Shown: positions 35,850-44,190 of the stretch, piece after piece
How positions within the stretch are numbered: position 1 is the stretch's first letter
Layout: each line of letters begins with the position of its first letter
NCBI RefSeq assembly: GCF_023515955.1
Contig: NZ_CP097322.1
Location: 2,234,001 to 2,298,000 of the forward strand
Direction: 5' to 3'
Length of the DNA stretch: 64,000 bases
Origin: Streptomyces sp. RerS4
GTDB taxonomy: Bacteria > Actinomycetota > Actinomycetes > Streptomycetales > Streptomycetaceae
The notes under the pieces: generated by a model
Database searches by the model: none
What the model saw: only the letters and a program-made list of their open reading frames with translations
What the model was told of the DNA's origin: nothing
Translations under genes and position numbers: made by a program

Positions 35850-38249
35850 ATGTCCGACGGACCCCCCGCCCCCGGCCCCACCCTGCCGGAGGCCACGGGC
35901 CCCGCCGAGCGGTCGTCAACGCCCAAGCCCGCGCCACACGATGTGACCTCCGCCACGGCGACCGGCGACACCCCCGCCGAGCCCCCGCCCGCAGGGCCCG
36001 TCCCCGCCGCGCAGCGGGAGGTTGGCGTGGACACGCCGGCCGGGGCCGCGCGGGCCGTCGCCGCGCCCGCGTCCCCCGTCCGGCGGGCTCGCGGCGTCAA
36101 GGGCGTCGCCGTCATCGCAGCCGTCGTCGCGGCGTTCATGTTCGTGCTCCGGGGCAACGAGGCCCTCGCCGCCCTCGGGACGCCCACCGCCGCCGACTCC
36201 AAGGCCACCACCGCCACCACCGTCGACGCCCCCGACCCCGGCCGGGTGCTCCAGATCGTCGCCCACCCCGACGACGACCTGTACTTCATGAACCCGGACC
36301 TCCGCTATTCCATAGCCACCGGCCACCCCGTGACCTCGGTCTACCTCACCTCCGGCGAAGCCGACGGCATCAACGCGGGCGCCGCCAAAGAGGCGTCCAC
36401 CCGCCCCGACAAGCCGGCCTACGCCGAGGCCCGCCAGAACGGCATCCGCGCCGCCTACGCCAAGATGGCCACCGGCGACCGCGCCGCCGCGTGGACCCGT
36501 ACGGCCATCCCCACCGCCGGCGGCGGACACGCCGAGCTCGACGTCCTCGTCGCCAAGCCCCAGGTCAACCTGGTCTGGCTGCAGATGCGCGAGGCGGGCC
36601 ACGTCTACCAGGACGTCCCCGACAGCCTGCACGGCCTGTGGGACGGCCGCGTTCCGCACCTGGAGTCGATGCTCGCCTCCGGCAGCCCCGTCAAGCAGCC
36701 GTTCACGTACACCAAGGACCAGCTCGTCCGCACGCTCGCCGAGATCCTCGCCCGTTACGAGCCGACGACGATCCGGATGCAGGACCCCACCCCCGGCCGC
36801 ACCCACGACACCCACCGCTACACCGACCACCAGGACCACTTCTACGGCGCCCGCTTCGCCCAGCTCGCCGCCGCCGCGTACGCGCGCGACGTCGACGTCA
36901 AGGACCGCCCGCACTTCGCGACGCAGAACTACGTCGGCTACTTCAACGGCTCCCTCCCCAGCGCCCTCGACCCGGGCGAAGCCAAGGAGAAACTGGACAT
37001 ACTGGGCACCTACGCGTGGCTCGACCGGCAGAACCACTGCGGCAGCGAGGCCGGTTGCGGTGACCTCAAGGTGGCCGACCGCCCCTCCGGCAACCGGTGG
37101 ACCGACACCGTCAACTACGCGCGCGGCACCGGCACCTCCTGGCTCACCTCCGACCGGGACCAGGGCCTGTGGGCCTTCAAGGTCCTCGACGGCCAGGTCG
37201 CGCTCTGGCACCGCACCGGCCTCCTCGGCCGCTGGAGCGGCCCCCGCCTGCTCCCCGGCACCGGCATGGACCCGGGCATCTCCACCGTCACCCTGAACGA
37301 CGGCCGCATCGCCGCCTTCGCCACCCGCACCACCTTCGGCGAGCGCCCCGCCGACTACCGCCGCGAGGTCGTCTACGCCGTCCAGCGCGCCCCCGGCTCC
37401 GAGGAGTTCGGCGCGTGGGACTCGCTCGGCACGCCCGAGGCCTCCGACGAGCAGTGGACCTCCGACCTCAGCGCCCCCGCCGTGTCCGTCGACGGCACCG
37501 GCCGGGCGGCCGTCTACGTACGCGACGGCGCGAGCACCCTGCGCGGGCGCGTGCAGCGGGAGGACGGCGGCTGGGGGCCGTGGGAGAGCCTGGGCGGCGC
37601 CGACATCCACGGCACCCCGACCACCGCGACCGACGGCGCCGGGCGGCGCATGGTGTTCGCGGCGACCACGAAGACGGTCATCGGCTGGGCCCAGCCGACG
37701 CCCGGCGCCCCGCTGGGCCCGGCCACGCCCACCGGGCTGCCGGACACCACGCTCCCGCTGACGGCGGAGGGCCGCGAGGGCGGCGTACGGCTGTGGTTCC
37801 GCAAGCCGGGCTCGGGCAACGTGCGTACGGCGCTGGCGACGGTCGCGGGCACGGGCACGGACACGGGCTCGGACACGAGCTCGGACGCAGGGTCGGACAC
37901 GGGCTCGCTCACCACCCACGGCCTCACCGACCTCGGCGGCCTCCAGGGCTTCGGCGCGGTGACGGCGAGCGGGCACCTGCTGGCCGGGCGTTCCTCGGGC
38001 GGCCGGCTCGGGTCGGACCTCGGGCGGGGGCGGCCGTGGGAGCGTTCGCCGCTGATGTTCGTGGGGGCGCCGTCCAGCACGATGACCGGGAAGAACATGG
38101 TCAGCCTGGCGGTGGTCGGGCTCGACGCCCGGCTGTACGTCACCTCCTCGGCGGACGCCCCGAACGCGCACCTGGCGCCGTGGCAACCGGTGGGCCCGCG
38201 CAACGCGACGACGGAGACGACGGCGGCCACGGAGGCTGCGACTCCGTAG
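35850..38249 (+). CDS. Membrane-anchored PIG-L family deacetylase with propeller-like C-terminus
   Basis: 799 residues. A Pro/Ala-rich cytoplasmic N-terminus leads to one membrane helix (GVAVIAAVVAAFMFVL, about residues 88-105). The PIG-L/LmbE domain follows, with zinc site VAHPDDDLYFMNP and later YTDHQDHFYGARF. The C-terminal about 400 residues contain repeats of the type GLWAFKVLDGQVALWHRTG and RLMVF/ARLYVT strands, like a beta-propeller of sugar-binding type. Members deacetylate N-acetylglucosaminyl groups; here the catalytic domain would be outside the cell. GAGGAG lies just before the ATG. Its tandem neighbour is a Tat-type paralogue. Confidence 0.88.
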   Translation: MSDGPPAPGPTLPEATGPAERSSTPKPAPHDVTSATATGDTPAEPPPAGPVPAAQREVGVDTPAGAARAVAAPASPVRRARGVKGVAVIAAVVAAFMFVLRGNEALAALGTPTAADSKATTATTVDAPDPGRVLQIVAHPDDDLYFMNPDLRYSIATGHPVTSVYLTSGEADGINAGAAKEASTRPDKPAYAEARQNGIRAAYAKMATGDRAAAWTRTAIPTAGGGHAELDVLVAKPQVNLVWLQMREAGHVYQDVPDSLHGLWDGRVPHLESMLASGSPVKQPFTYTKDQLVRTLAEILARYEPTTIRMQDPTPGRTHDTHRYTDHQDHFYGARFAQLAAAAYARDVDVKDRPHFATQNYVGYFNGSLPSALDPGEAKEKLDILGTYAWLDRQNHCGSEAGCGDLKVADRPSGNRWTDTVNYARGTGTSWLTSDRDQGLWAFKVLDGQVALWHRTGLLGRWSGPRLLPGTGMDPGISTVTLNDGRIAAFATRTTFGERPADYRREVVYAVQRAPGSEEFGAWDSLGTPEASDEQWTSDLSAPAVSVDGTGRAAVYVRDGASTLRGRVQREDGGWGPWESLGGADIHGTPTTATDGAGRRMVFAATTKTVIGWAQPTPGAPLGPATPTGLPDTTLPLTAEGREGGVRLWFRKPGSGNVRTALATVAGTGTDTGSDTSSDAGSDTGSLTTHGLTDLGGLQGFGAVTASGHLLAGRSSGGRLGSDLGRGRPWERSPLMFVGAPSSTMTGKNMVSLAVVGLDARLYVTSSADAPNAHLAPWQPVGPRNATTETTAATEAATP

Positions 38250-38525
38250 GAAATCCCCTATACCACCCACAAGCGGAATATTCGCCCCGCACCCCCCAAT
38301 ACCGCACCATAGAGTGCGTATTGGTTTGCCGGGTCCTCAACCGCGTCCATATTCCGGGCACATGCACACATCCAGCACCGTACGCAGGGCACAATCACAT
38401 CCGGTCGTTTTCGGAAAAGCGTGCGTCATCGGCGAAATCCGTGAACCAAGTTCCCCGATTTGGCCTCTCAGTGACTGCACAGCGGTTCTTCCTGTCCGTT
38501 CCGGAACGACCTGAGGCGTAACCCG

Positions 38526-40604
38526 ATGCCCTCGATGCCCCCGATGTCCCTGACCCGCCGCCGCTTCCTCCTCGCGGCCGTGGTGCCCATGCTGACCGTG
38601 GGTGCCTCGGGCGTGCTCGCCGTCGCCTCCGGGCAACAGACACCGGCCGAGGCCGACGCCCCTCGCAAGCCCGCCGCGCCGCCCGCCAGCGTCACGGCCG
38701 GCTCCGTCGTCCAGGTCGTCGCGCACCCCGACGACGACCTGTTCTTCATGAACCCCGACCTCAGCCGCTCCCTGACGAGCGCCACCGCGGTCACCACCGC
38801 CTACCTCACCTCCGGCGAGGCCGACGGCCGCAACGAGGCCCGCGGCGGCGAGGCCAAGGACCCGCAACAGCCCGCCGACCGCACCCACTACGCGGAGGCC
38901 CGGCAGAACGGCATACGTTCCGCCTACGCCCAGATGGCCACGGGCGACCGCACCAGCCCGTGGAGCCGTACGGTCATACCCACCGCCGGCGGCGGCCAGG
39001 CCGAGCTGGACGTCCTCCTCGCCCGACCGCAGATCAACCTGGTCTGGCTGCAACTGCGCGAGGCCCGCAGCCCCGCGGGGGACAACCCGGACAGCCTGCG
39101 CGGCCTGTGGAACGGCTCCATACCCGCGCTGGGCGCCCAGCTGACCTCGGGCACCCCGGTCAAGCAGCCGTTCTCGTACACCAAGGACCAGGTGACGGAG
39201 TCCATAGCCGGGATCCTGGAACGGTACCGGCCGACGACGATACGCATGCAGGACCCCACGCCCGGCCGGTACGCCGACAGCGGCAAGTACACCGACCACC
39301 AGGACCACATGTACGGCGCCCGCTTCGTACAGGCCGCCACCGCCCTGTACGCGGAACGCGTCACGGACCGACCGCACTTCACGGTGCAGAGCTACCTCGG
39401 CTACCACAACGGCAGCCTGCCCCACGCGTTGGACCCGCAGACCGCCGAGACGAAGACCGGCTTCCTGCGCACCTACGCCTGGCACGACCGCGCCGACTAC
39501 TGCGGCAGCCCCTCCGGCTGCGGCGACCGCAAGGTCGCGGGCAGCCCCACCGGGCGCAACTGGGCCCAGTCCCTGCGCTACGCCCGCGCCGACACCACCG
39601 CCTGGCTGACGGAGGGAACCCCCGGCCGGCTCTGGGCGTTCGCCGCGCTGGACGGGCGGATGGCCGTCTGGAACCGCGACCCCTCCGGCACCTGGACCGG
39701 CCCCACCCTGCTGCCGGGCACCGGCGTCGACCCGGGCGCCTGCGCCGTCCGCCTCCCCGACGGGCGGGTCGGCGTCCTCGCCACCCGCACCACGCTCGGA
39801 CCCCGACCCGCCGACTACCGGCGCGAGGTCGTCTACGCCGTCCAGTCGGCGCCCGGCGGGCCGTTCGGGGCGTGGACCTCGCTCGGCACCCCCGAGCCGG
39901 GGGACGAGCCGGGCACCTCCGCGATCAGCGCCCCCGCCGCCGCCGTCGACGCGGAGGGCCGCCTCACGGTGTACGTCCGCGACACGCGGCGCACCCTGCG
40001 GGCCCGCGTGCAGCAGCCGTCGGGGGGCTTCACGGACTGGGAGCGGCTGGGCGGCGAGGACCTGCAGAGCGACCCCGTCACGGCGGTGGACGCGGCCGGC
40101 CGGCGCCACGTCTACGCCACCACCACCGGCTCCGTCCTGGCCTGGACGCAGCCCACCCCGGGCGCCCCGCTCGCCGGGCCCTTCCCGACGGGGCTGCCCG
40201 CCACCACGGTCCCGCTCACCGCGGTCCGGGACGGCGCGGGCGTCCGCCTGTACTTCCGGCGCCCCGACTCCGGGGTGGTGCGCAGCGCGCTGGCCACGGC
40301 GGGCGCGGGCGCCCCGCGGCTGTCCGCCGTCACCGAGTCGGGTGGCCGGGCGGGCTACGGCGCGGTCGGCGTCGCGGGCCGCATCCTGACGGGCCGCGCG
40401 AACACGGGCACCATCAGCGCAACCACCCTCGGCGGCCCACCCGCCTGGACGGAGTCCCGCATGCTCTACGCCGGCGCCCCCGCCGCCGTGACGGACCACA
40501 CCGGCACCCCCACCACCACCGTCCTGGGCCTGGACGCCCACCTCCACACCACAACCCCCACCCCCCACCCCACCTGGCACCGAGCCATCCCGACAACGCC
40601 GTAA
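38526..40604 (+). CDS. Tat-exported PIG-L family deacetylase with propeller-like C-terminus
   Basis: 692 residues. Twin-arginine signal SLTRRRFLLAAVVPMLTVGA. The zinc motif VAHPDDDLFFMNPD and YTDHQDHMYGARF match its upstream paralogue, as do KQPFSYTKDQ, PTTIRMQDPTPGRYAD and the C-terminal repeats (LWAFAALDGRMAVWNRD, GVLATRTTLGPRPADYRREV). Starts at 38526 or the later ATG at 38544 would both keep the Tat motif. The pair arose by tandem duplication but uses different ways of reaching the outside: membrane anchor versus Tat. The substrate is unknown; perhaps cell-wall or secreted glycans. Confidence 0.88.
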   Translation: MPSMPPMSLTRRRFLLAAVVPMLTVGASGVLAVASGQQTPAEADAPRKPAAPPASVTAGSVVQVVAHPDDDLFFMNPDLSRSLTSATAVTTAYLTSGEADGRNEARGGEAKDPQQPADRTHYAEARQNGIRSAYAQMATGDRTSPWSRTVIPTAGGGQAELDVLLARPQINLVWLQLREARSPAGDNPDSLRGLWNGSIPALGAQLTSGTPVKQPFSYTKDQVTESIAGILERYRPTTIRMQDPTPGRYADSGKYTDHQDHMYGARFVQAATALYAERVTDRPHFTVQSYLGYHNGSLPHALDPQTAETKTGFLRTYAWHDRADYCGSPSGCGDRKVAGSPTGRNWAQSLRYARADTTAWLTEGTPGRLWAFAALDGRMAVWNRDPSGTWTGPTLLPGTGVDPGACAVRLPDGRVGVLATRTTLGPRPADYRREVVYAVQSAPGGPFGAWTSLGTPEPGDEPGTSAISAPAAAVDAEGRLTVYVRDTRRTLRARVQQPSGGFTDWERLGGEDLQSDPVTAVDAAGRRHVYATTTGSVLAWTQPTPGAPLAGPFPTGLPATTVPLTAVRDGAGVRLYFRRPDSGVVRSALATAGAGAPRLSAVTESGGRAGYGAVGVAGRILTGRANTGTISATTLGGPPAWTESRMLYAGAPAAVTDHTGTPTTTVLGLDAHLHTTTPTPHPTWHRAIPTTP

Positions 40605-40620
40605 CGGGCCGGGGCGGGCG

Positions 40621-41793
40621 TCACCCTCTCGTGGCCACGTTGAGTGCGGCGTTGAGGTCGCGGCGCGCCGCGTCGCCACCGAGCGCCGTGCGGTAGGCGT
40701 AGGAGATCACGGTCAAGTCCTCGTCGGCGATGCTCCAAGGGGAGGTGCAGACGAGGACGCCGCCCGAGGCCACCGGTTCCTTCGACGTGCGGTCGAGCAC
40801 GATGGAGTGGACGACGACCAAGGCGTTGTCCGGGTAGTACTGCCGCTGCTTCTCGACCTCGGCCCGGGTCAGGATGACGTCGTGGCCGGTCGACGTGGTG
40901 CCTTTGACCTCGGCGTGCAGGCGCTCGTCGCCGCGCTGCAGCTGCAGGTCGTAGGACTCCCGGTTCCCGACGTCCTTGACCGACCACCCCTGTGCCTCGA
41001 AGAAGGCCGTCGCCGCGGCGACGCTGCGGCGCTCGATCGCGCGCCGCTCCGCCGCGGTGAGGCGAAAGCCCTGCCCGGACGGCGCCGGCCTCGCCTCGCG
41101 GCGGTTGCGCCGACCCGCCACCACGGCGGCGCTGCGCTCGGCTTCCAGCACCTCGGGGGTGGGGTCGCCCGGGATGTGCGGGGCCAGGCGCTCGGCCTCG
41201 TAGACCGTCCTCAGCAGGCCCAGCATGTAGAGCAGATCGGCGATGAGAACGTCCTGGGAGGGCAGGGCCGTCCTGGAGTACTCGATGGCGATGACGTTGC
41301 CCGGCTCGTAGCCGCGACCGAGGGAGGTGCGCGCGTCCAGTCGTATCTCTCGCCGCAGATCCGTCCGGCCCACCGTCTGCTCGGCGAAGTGCGGCCGGGC
41401 CCATCCGACGCGGGCCTGGAGGTCCGCCACCTTGCGGGCCTTGAATTCGCCGCCGGTCCAGACCGTCGTCCCCTGGTTCAGGGACAGGTAGACGCGCTCG
41501 CCCCCGGCGCTGAACAGATAGACGACGTACCAGCCGGTCGTGGCACTCGGCGACCGCTCCCGCCCGAAGACCCGCACCCAGGGTATCTCCGTCTTGAGGC
41601 CGGTCCCGTCACGGCCTTCGACGCCCAACTCGTCGACCGACACCCCGAGCGCGTCGGCCAATCCCGCCGAGCGCTCTTTCAGCAGCGCGGGAAGGTCCTG
41701 GCGTATATGGACGCCACGCCTACGCATCTCGTCCGTATTCGAGGCCGTCCACACGCCCTGCAGATCCAGCACCTTGCCCAAAAGATCATCCAC
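40621..41793 (-). CDS. MrcB-N (DUF3578) / DUF3883 NO-VEIN domain protein, possible defence nuclease
   Basis: 390 residues from the GTG at 41793 (VDDLLGKVLDLQGVWT). The N-terminal half is an MrcB-type DNA-recognition domain (GTGLKTEIPWVRVFGRERSP, YLFSAGGERVYLSLNQGTTV). The C-terminal half is a DUF3883/NO VEIN domain with a PD-(D/E)xK-like core: ESYDLQL...LHAEVKGTTSTG. This pairing of a modified-DNA reader with a nuclease-like fold suggests a stand-alone restriction or anti-phage factor. It lies 137 bases from a CRISPR array. No methyltransferase accompanies it, so recognition of modified DNA (type IV-like) is more likely than ordinary restriction. Confidence 0.78.
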   Translation of the reverse strand: MDDLLGKVLDLQGVWTASNTDEMRRRGVHIRQDLPALLKERSAGLADALGVSVDELGVEGRDGTGLKTEIPWVRVFGRERSPSATTGWYVVYLFSAGGERVYLSLNQGTTVWTGGEFKARKVADLQARVGWARPHFAEQTVGRTDLRREIRLDARTSLGRGYEPGNVIAIEYSRTALPSQDVLIADLLYMLGLLRTVYEAERLAPHIPGDPTPEVLEAERSAAVVAGRRNRREARPAPSGQGFRLTAAERRAIERRSVAAATAFFEAQGWSVKDVGNRESYDLQLQRGDERLHAEVKGTTSTGHDVILTRAEVEKQRQYYPDNALVVVHSIVLDRTSKEPVASGGVLVCTSPWSIADEDLTVISYAYRTALGGDAARRDLNAALNVATRG

Positions 41794-41929
41794 ACGCCGC
41801 AGCGTAGACCGCCGCCCAGCCGCCGAAAACACCCTTCGAAGCCGAGCCACCGCCGAAAACCGCACGGCCCACGCAAAGCACCGGAGCCGCTTGGCCAGGA
41901 GACGTCACACACCCCTGACCCGCCGAGGC

Positions 41930-42562
41930 AGGCACATCCCCGCACACGCGGGAAGCAGCGGATGATCGAATCGACGCCACCCTGATAGTCGGGTCCATCC
42001 CCGCAGGCGCGGGGAGCAGATCACGCAAAGCGTCGTAGGGGCGATTCAGGCGGGTTCATCCCCGCGCGGGGAGCAGGTAGGGGCTGGGGGCGTTCGCCGC
42101 GTTCGAGGGTTCATCCCCGCAGGCGCGGGGAGCAGTCACAAGTTCCGAACGGCCTGCCGTCAGCCCCGGGTTCATCCCCGCAGGCGCGGGGAGCAGCATG
42201 ACAGCTTGCTCGTAGTCCGGACCTGCGGGGGTTCATCCCCGCAGGCGCGGGGAGCAGTTCCTTCGCCAGCTCGGCGACCAGTGCCAACAGGGTTCATCCC
42301 CGCAGGCGCGGGGAGCAGATGATCTCGTCGGGCTCGGGGAACCGCGGGTCGGGTTCATCCCCGCAGGCGCGGGGAGCAGAACGGGGTCCTTCCCGCCCAG
42401 GCGCTTGCAGCGGGTTCATCCCCGCAGGCGCGGGGAGCAGGGACAGGCGACTTCGCCCAGGCGGACGAGAAGGGGTTCATCCCCGCAGGCGCGGGGAGCA
42501 GTACCGCTTGGTCCGGTCGTACGGCACGTCGTTGGGTTCATCCCCGCAGGCGCGGGGAGCAG
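41930..42562 (-). CRISPR. CRISPR array 1, type I-E-like repeats
   Basis: Eleven 29-base repeats; plus-strand consensus begins GGGTTCATCCCCGCAGGCGC and ends GGGGAGCAG. Repeat starts: 41930 (strongly degenerate), 41991, 42052 (four bases missing, AGGC), 42107, 42168, 42229, 42290, 42351, 42412, 42473, 42534. Spacers are 32 bases, occasionally 30-33. The worn repeats lie at the left, so the leader is at the right and crRNA is made from the minus strand, where the repeat reads CTGCTCCCCGCG...GGGATGAACCC as in type I-E. No cas gene is in the window. Confidence 0.95.
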
Positions 42563-42645
42563 ACTTGCTGAGCTGGGACGATATCCGACGTGGCCGCCTT
42601 TCTGAACCACTTTCATTGAATCCGGCATACCGGAGTAAAAGCCCT
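42563..42645 (-). promoter_or_regulatory. Leader of CRISPR array 1
   Basis: AT-richer sequence adjoining the newest repeat. It shares CTGAGCTG-GACGATATC and TCTGAACCACTT plus GAATCCGGCAT with the leader of array 2 at 43922, so both arrays probably use the same adaptation machinery and promoter type. Confidence 0.75.
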
Positions 42646-42804
42646 CAGAGGGCGGCCGAGCGGCCACTGCGCAACCCTTGCCTGGTCGCGGCGAGCGGGT
42701 GTGAGCCGAGCCGGCTGCGTGCATTGCACGGAGACCCCGGGGTTCACGGACGTCAGGTTCCGTGTCGGGCGGCCCACAGGCGGACCTGGGGGGTGAGACG
42801 GGTG

Positions 42805-42832
42805 CGGGCCGGTGGTTGGGGGCACCGGCCCG
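42805..42832 (-). terminator. Terminator of the glutamine synthetase remnant
   Basis: Perfect 10-base stem CGGGCCGGTG / CACCGGCCCG with an eight-base loop, 27 bases past the remnant's stop codon. Confidence 0.75.
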
Positions 42833-42858
42833 GGGGTGGATGTCGTCGGGCGCCTGGG

Positions 42859-42957
42859 TTAGAGGACCGGGAGGTTTTTGCGGAGTTCGAAAGCCGTGAC
42901 CTCGCTGCGGTATTCCTCCCACTCCTGCTTCTTGTTGCGGAGGAAGTCATGCCCCCA
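42859..42957 (-). pseudogene. 3' end of a glutamine synthetase gene
   Basis: Reading the minus strand from about 42957 gives GEWGHDFLRNKKQEWEEYRS and then EVTAFELRKNLPVL before a TAA at 42861-42859. This matches the last ~33 residues of type I glutamine synthetases of Streptomyces (family C-termini resemble FDFFLRNK...EWEEYR...LPVL). Upstream of it, 42958-43097, no glutamine synthetase sequence is visible, so the gene is cut here. It is a remnant or one half of a rearranged locus; a full copy may lie beyond the window. The flanking 42646-42804 stretch shows no gene. Confidence 0.72.
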
Positions 42958-43097
42958 TTCGCCCACCTGGCACTTTCCCCGTTGAACCCGCTGTGACCCG
43001 CACGCGAGCGGCCGTCATTGGCCGTTGTTGGTGACCCCGGGCCGCCCTCGGACGGCCCAGAGACGGCCCGGAGACAGCCCTTGCCAGTGGGGCAGGA

Positions 43098-43921
43098 CTG
43101 GTCATCCCCGCAGGCGCGGGGAGCAGATCGGCACCGCGTCCACCATCACGGCCGTCTCGGGGTCATCCTCGCAGGCGCGGGGGAGCAGTGGCTCCTAGAC
43201 GCGTTCCAGTCCCCGAGTTCGGGGTCATCCCCGCAGGCGCGGGGAGCAGCTCGCTGGCAGCGATGTCTGGCCGGTGAGCATGGGGCCATCCCCGCAGGCG
43301 CAGGGAGCAGGCGTCCGGCCATGGGTCCTGGCCGTTGCCAAGGGGGTCATCCCCGCAGGCGCGGGGAGCAGTCCCGGTCCAGGAGGGTCAGGTCGTAGCG
43401 GGCGGGGTCATCCCCGCAGGCGCGGGGAGCAGATCCACTTCGGGAGGGGGGTTACCGGTGCGTCGGGGTCATGCCCGCAGGCGCGGGGAGCAGCCAGCAC
43501 TCCAGGCCCGTCACCCGCCCGGCAGCGGGGTCATCCCCGCAGGCGCGGGGAGCAGTGAGCTCTCCCGGTTCTCGAGGGCGCGGAGCTGGGGTCATCCCCG
43601 CAGGCGCGGGGAGCAGAAAACCGCAGCAACGTCCGCCGGGGCGGCCTCGGGGTCATCCCCGCAGGCGCGGGGAGCAGGTCTGGTCGGATACCTACGGCTA
43701 CGCCGGCTCGGGGTCATCCCCGCAGGCGCGGGGAGCAGCCGGGAACAGTCATCGAGCGATGGGCGCGGCGGGGGTCATCCCCGCAGGCGCGGGGAGCAGC
43801 CGCAGGCCGCGCACGCGGTACCGGCGCGGAGGGGGTCATCCCCGCAGGCGCGGGGAGCAGAGGTGCATCAGGGCGTACGCCCGGTTCTGCCCGGGGTCAT
43901 CCCCGCAGGCGCGGGGAGCAG
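43098..43921 (-). CRISPR. CRISPR array 2, type I-E-like repeats
   Basis: Fourteen repeats of mostly 29 bases; plus-strand consensus begins GGGGTCATCCCCGCAGGCGC, differing from array 1 at the fourth base (G for T). Starts: 43098 (degenerate first bases), 43159 (30 bases, two changes), 43221, 43282 (changes), 43343, 43404, 43465 (one change), 43527, 43588, 43649, 43710, 43771, 43832, 43893. Spacers 32-33 bases. As in array 1, degeneracy is at the left and the leader at the right, so transcription is leftward. Confidence 0.96.
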
Positions 43922-44005
43922 TCTTTCTGAGCTGCGACGATATCTGGCTCAGTCGTGATTCTGAACCACTTCCACAGAATCCGGCATTCCGGAATCTTAA
44001 GTCTG
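43922..44005 (-). promoter_or_regulatory. Leader of CRISPR array 2
   Basis: Shares blocks with the array 1 leader: CTGAGCTG-GACGATATC, TTCTGAACCACTT and GAATCCGGCAT. It is followed by an AT-rich stretch (GTTAATTCTACTCATTCGAT) unusual for this genome, which probably holds the promoter. Confidence 0.75.
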
Positions 44006-44190
44006 AAACGAGGTTAATTCTACTCATTCGATATTTGATCTGATGCTTGGCCGTCCCAGTGCGCGTCGGACGCCGAGCCTGGCCACGGGGTTGGCCGCAC
44101 CCCCCACCCGGAGGCGCTCTTGGGTCTCCATTCGCTGCCCCGTCCGCAGCCGCCGTCCAGGGCGACCCCGAAAGCGAGAGAGAGATCCCT

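Noticed and set aside
42319..44043. Open frames with repeated GSSPQARGA or HPRRRGEQ text across the CRISPR arrays
   Set aside because: They are translations of the repeats themselves, not proteins.
43922..44190. Possible tRNA fragment or attachment site at the AICE's left border
   Set aside because: I looked for a tRNA 3' end or a short direct repeat of sequence near int; none is visible, and the other att end lies outside the window.
40605..44190. cas genes near the CRISPR arrays
   Set aside because: None of the frames around either array resembles Cas1-Cas3 or Cascade subunits; the only nearby genes are the MrcB-N/DUF3883 protein and the GntR-NUDIX protein.
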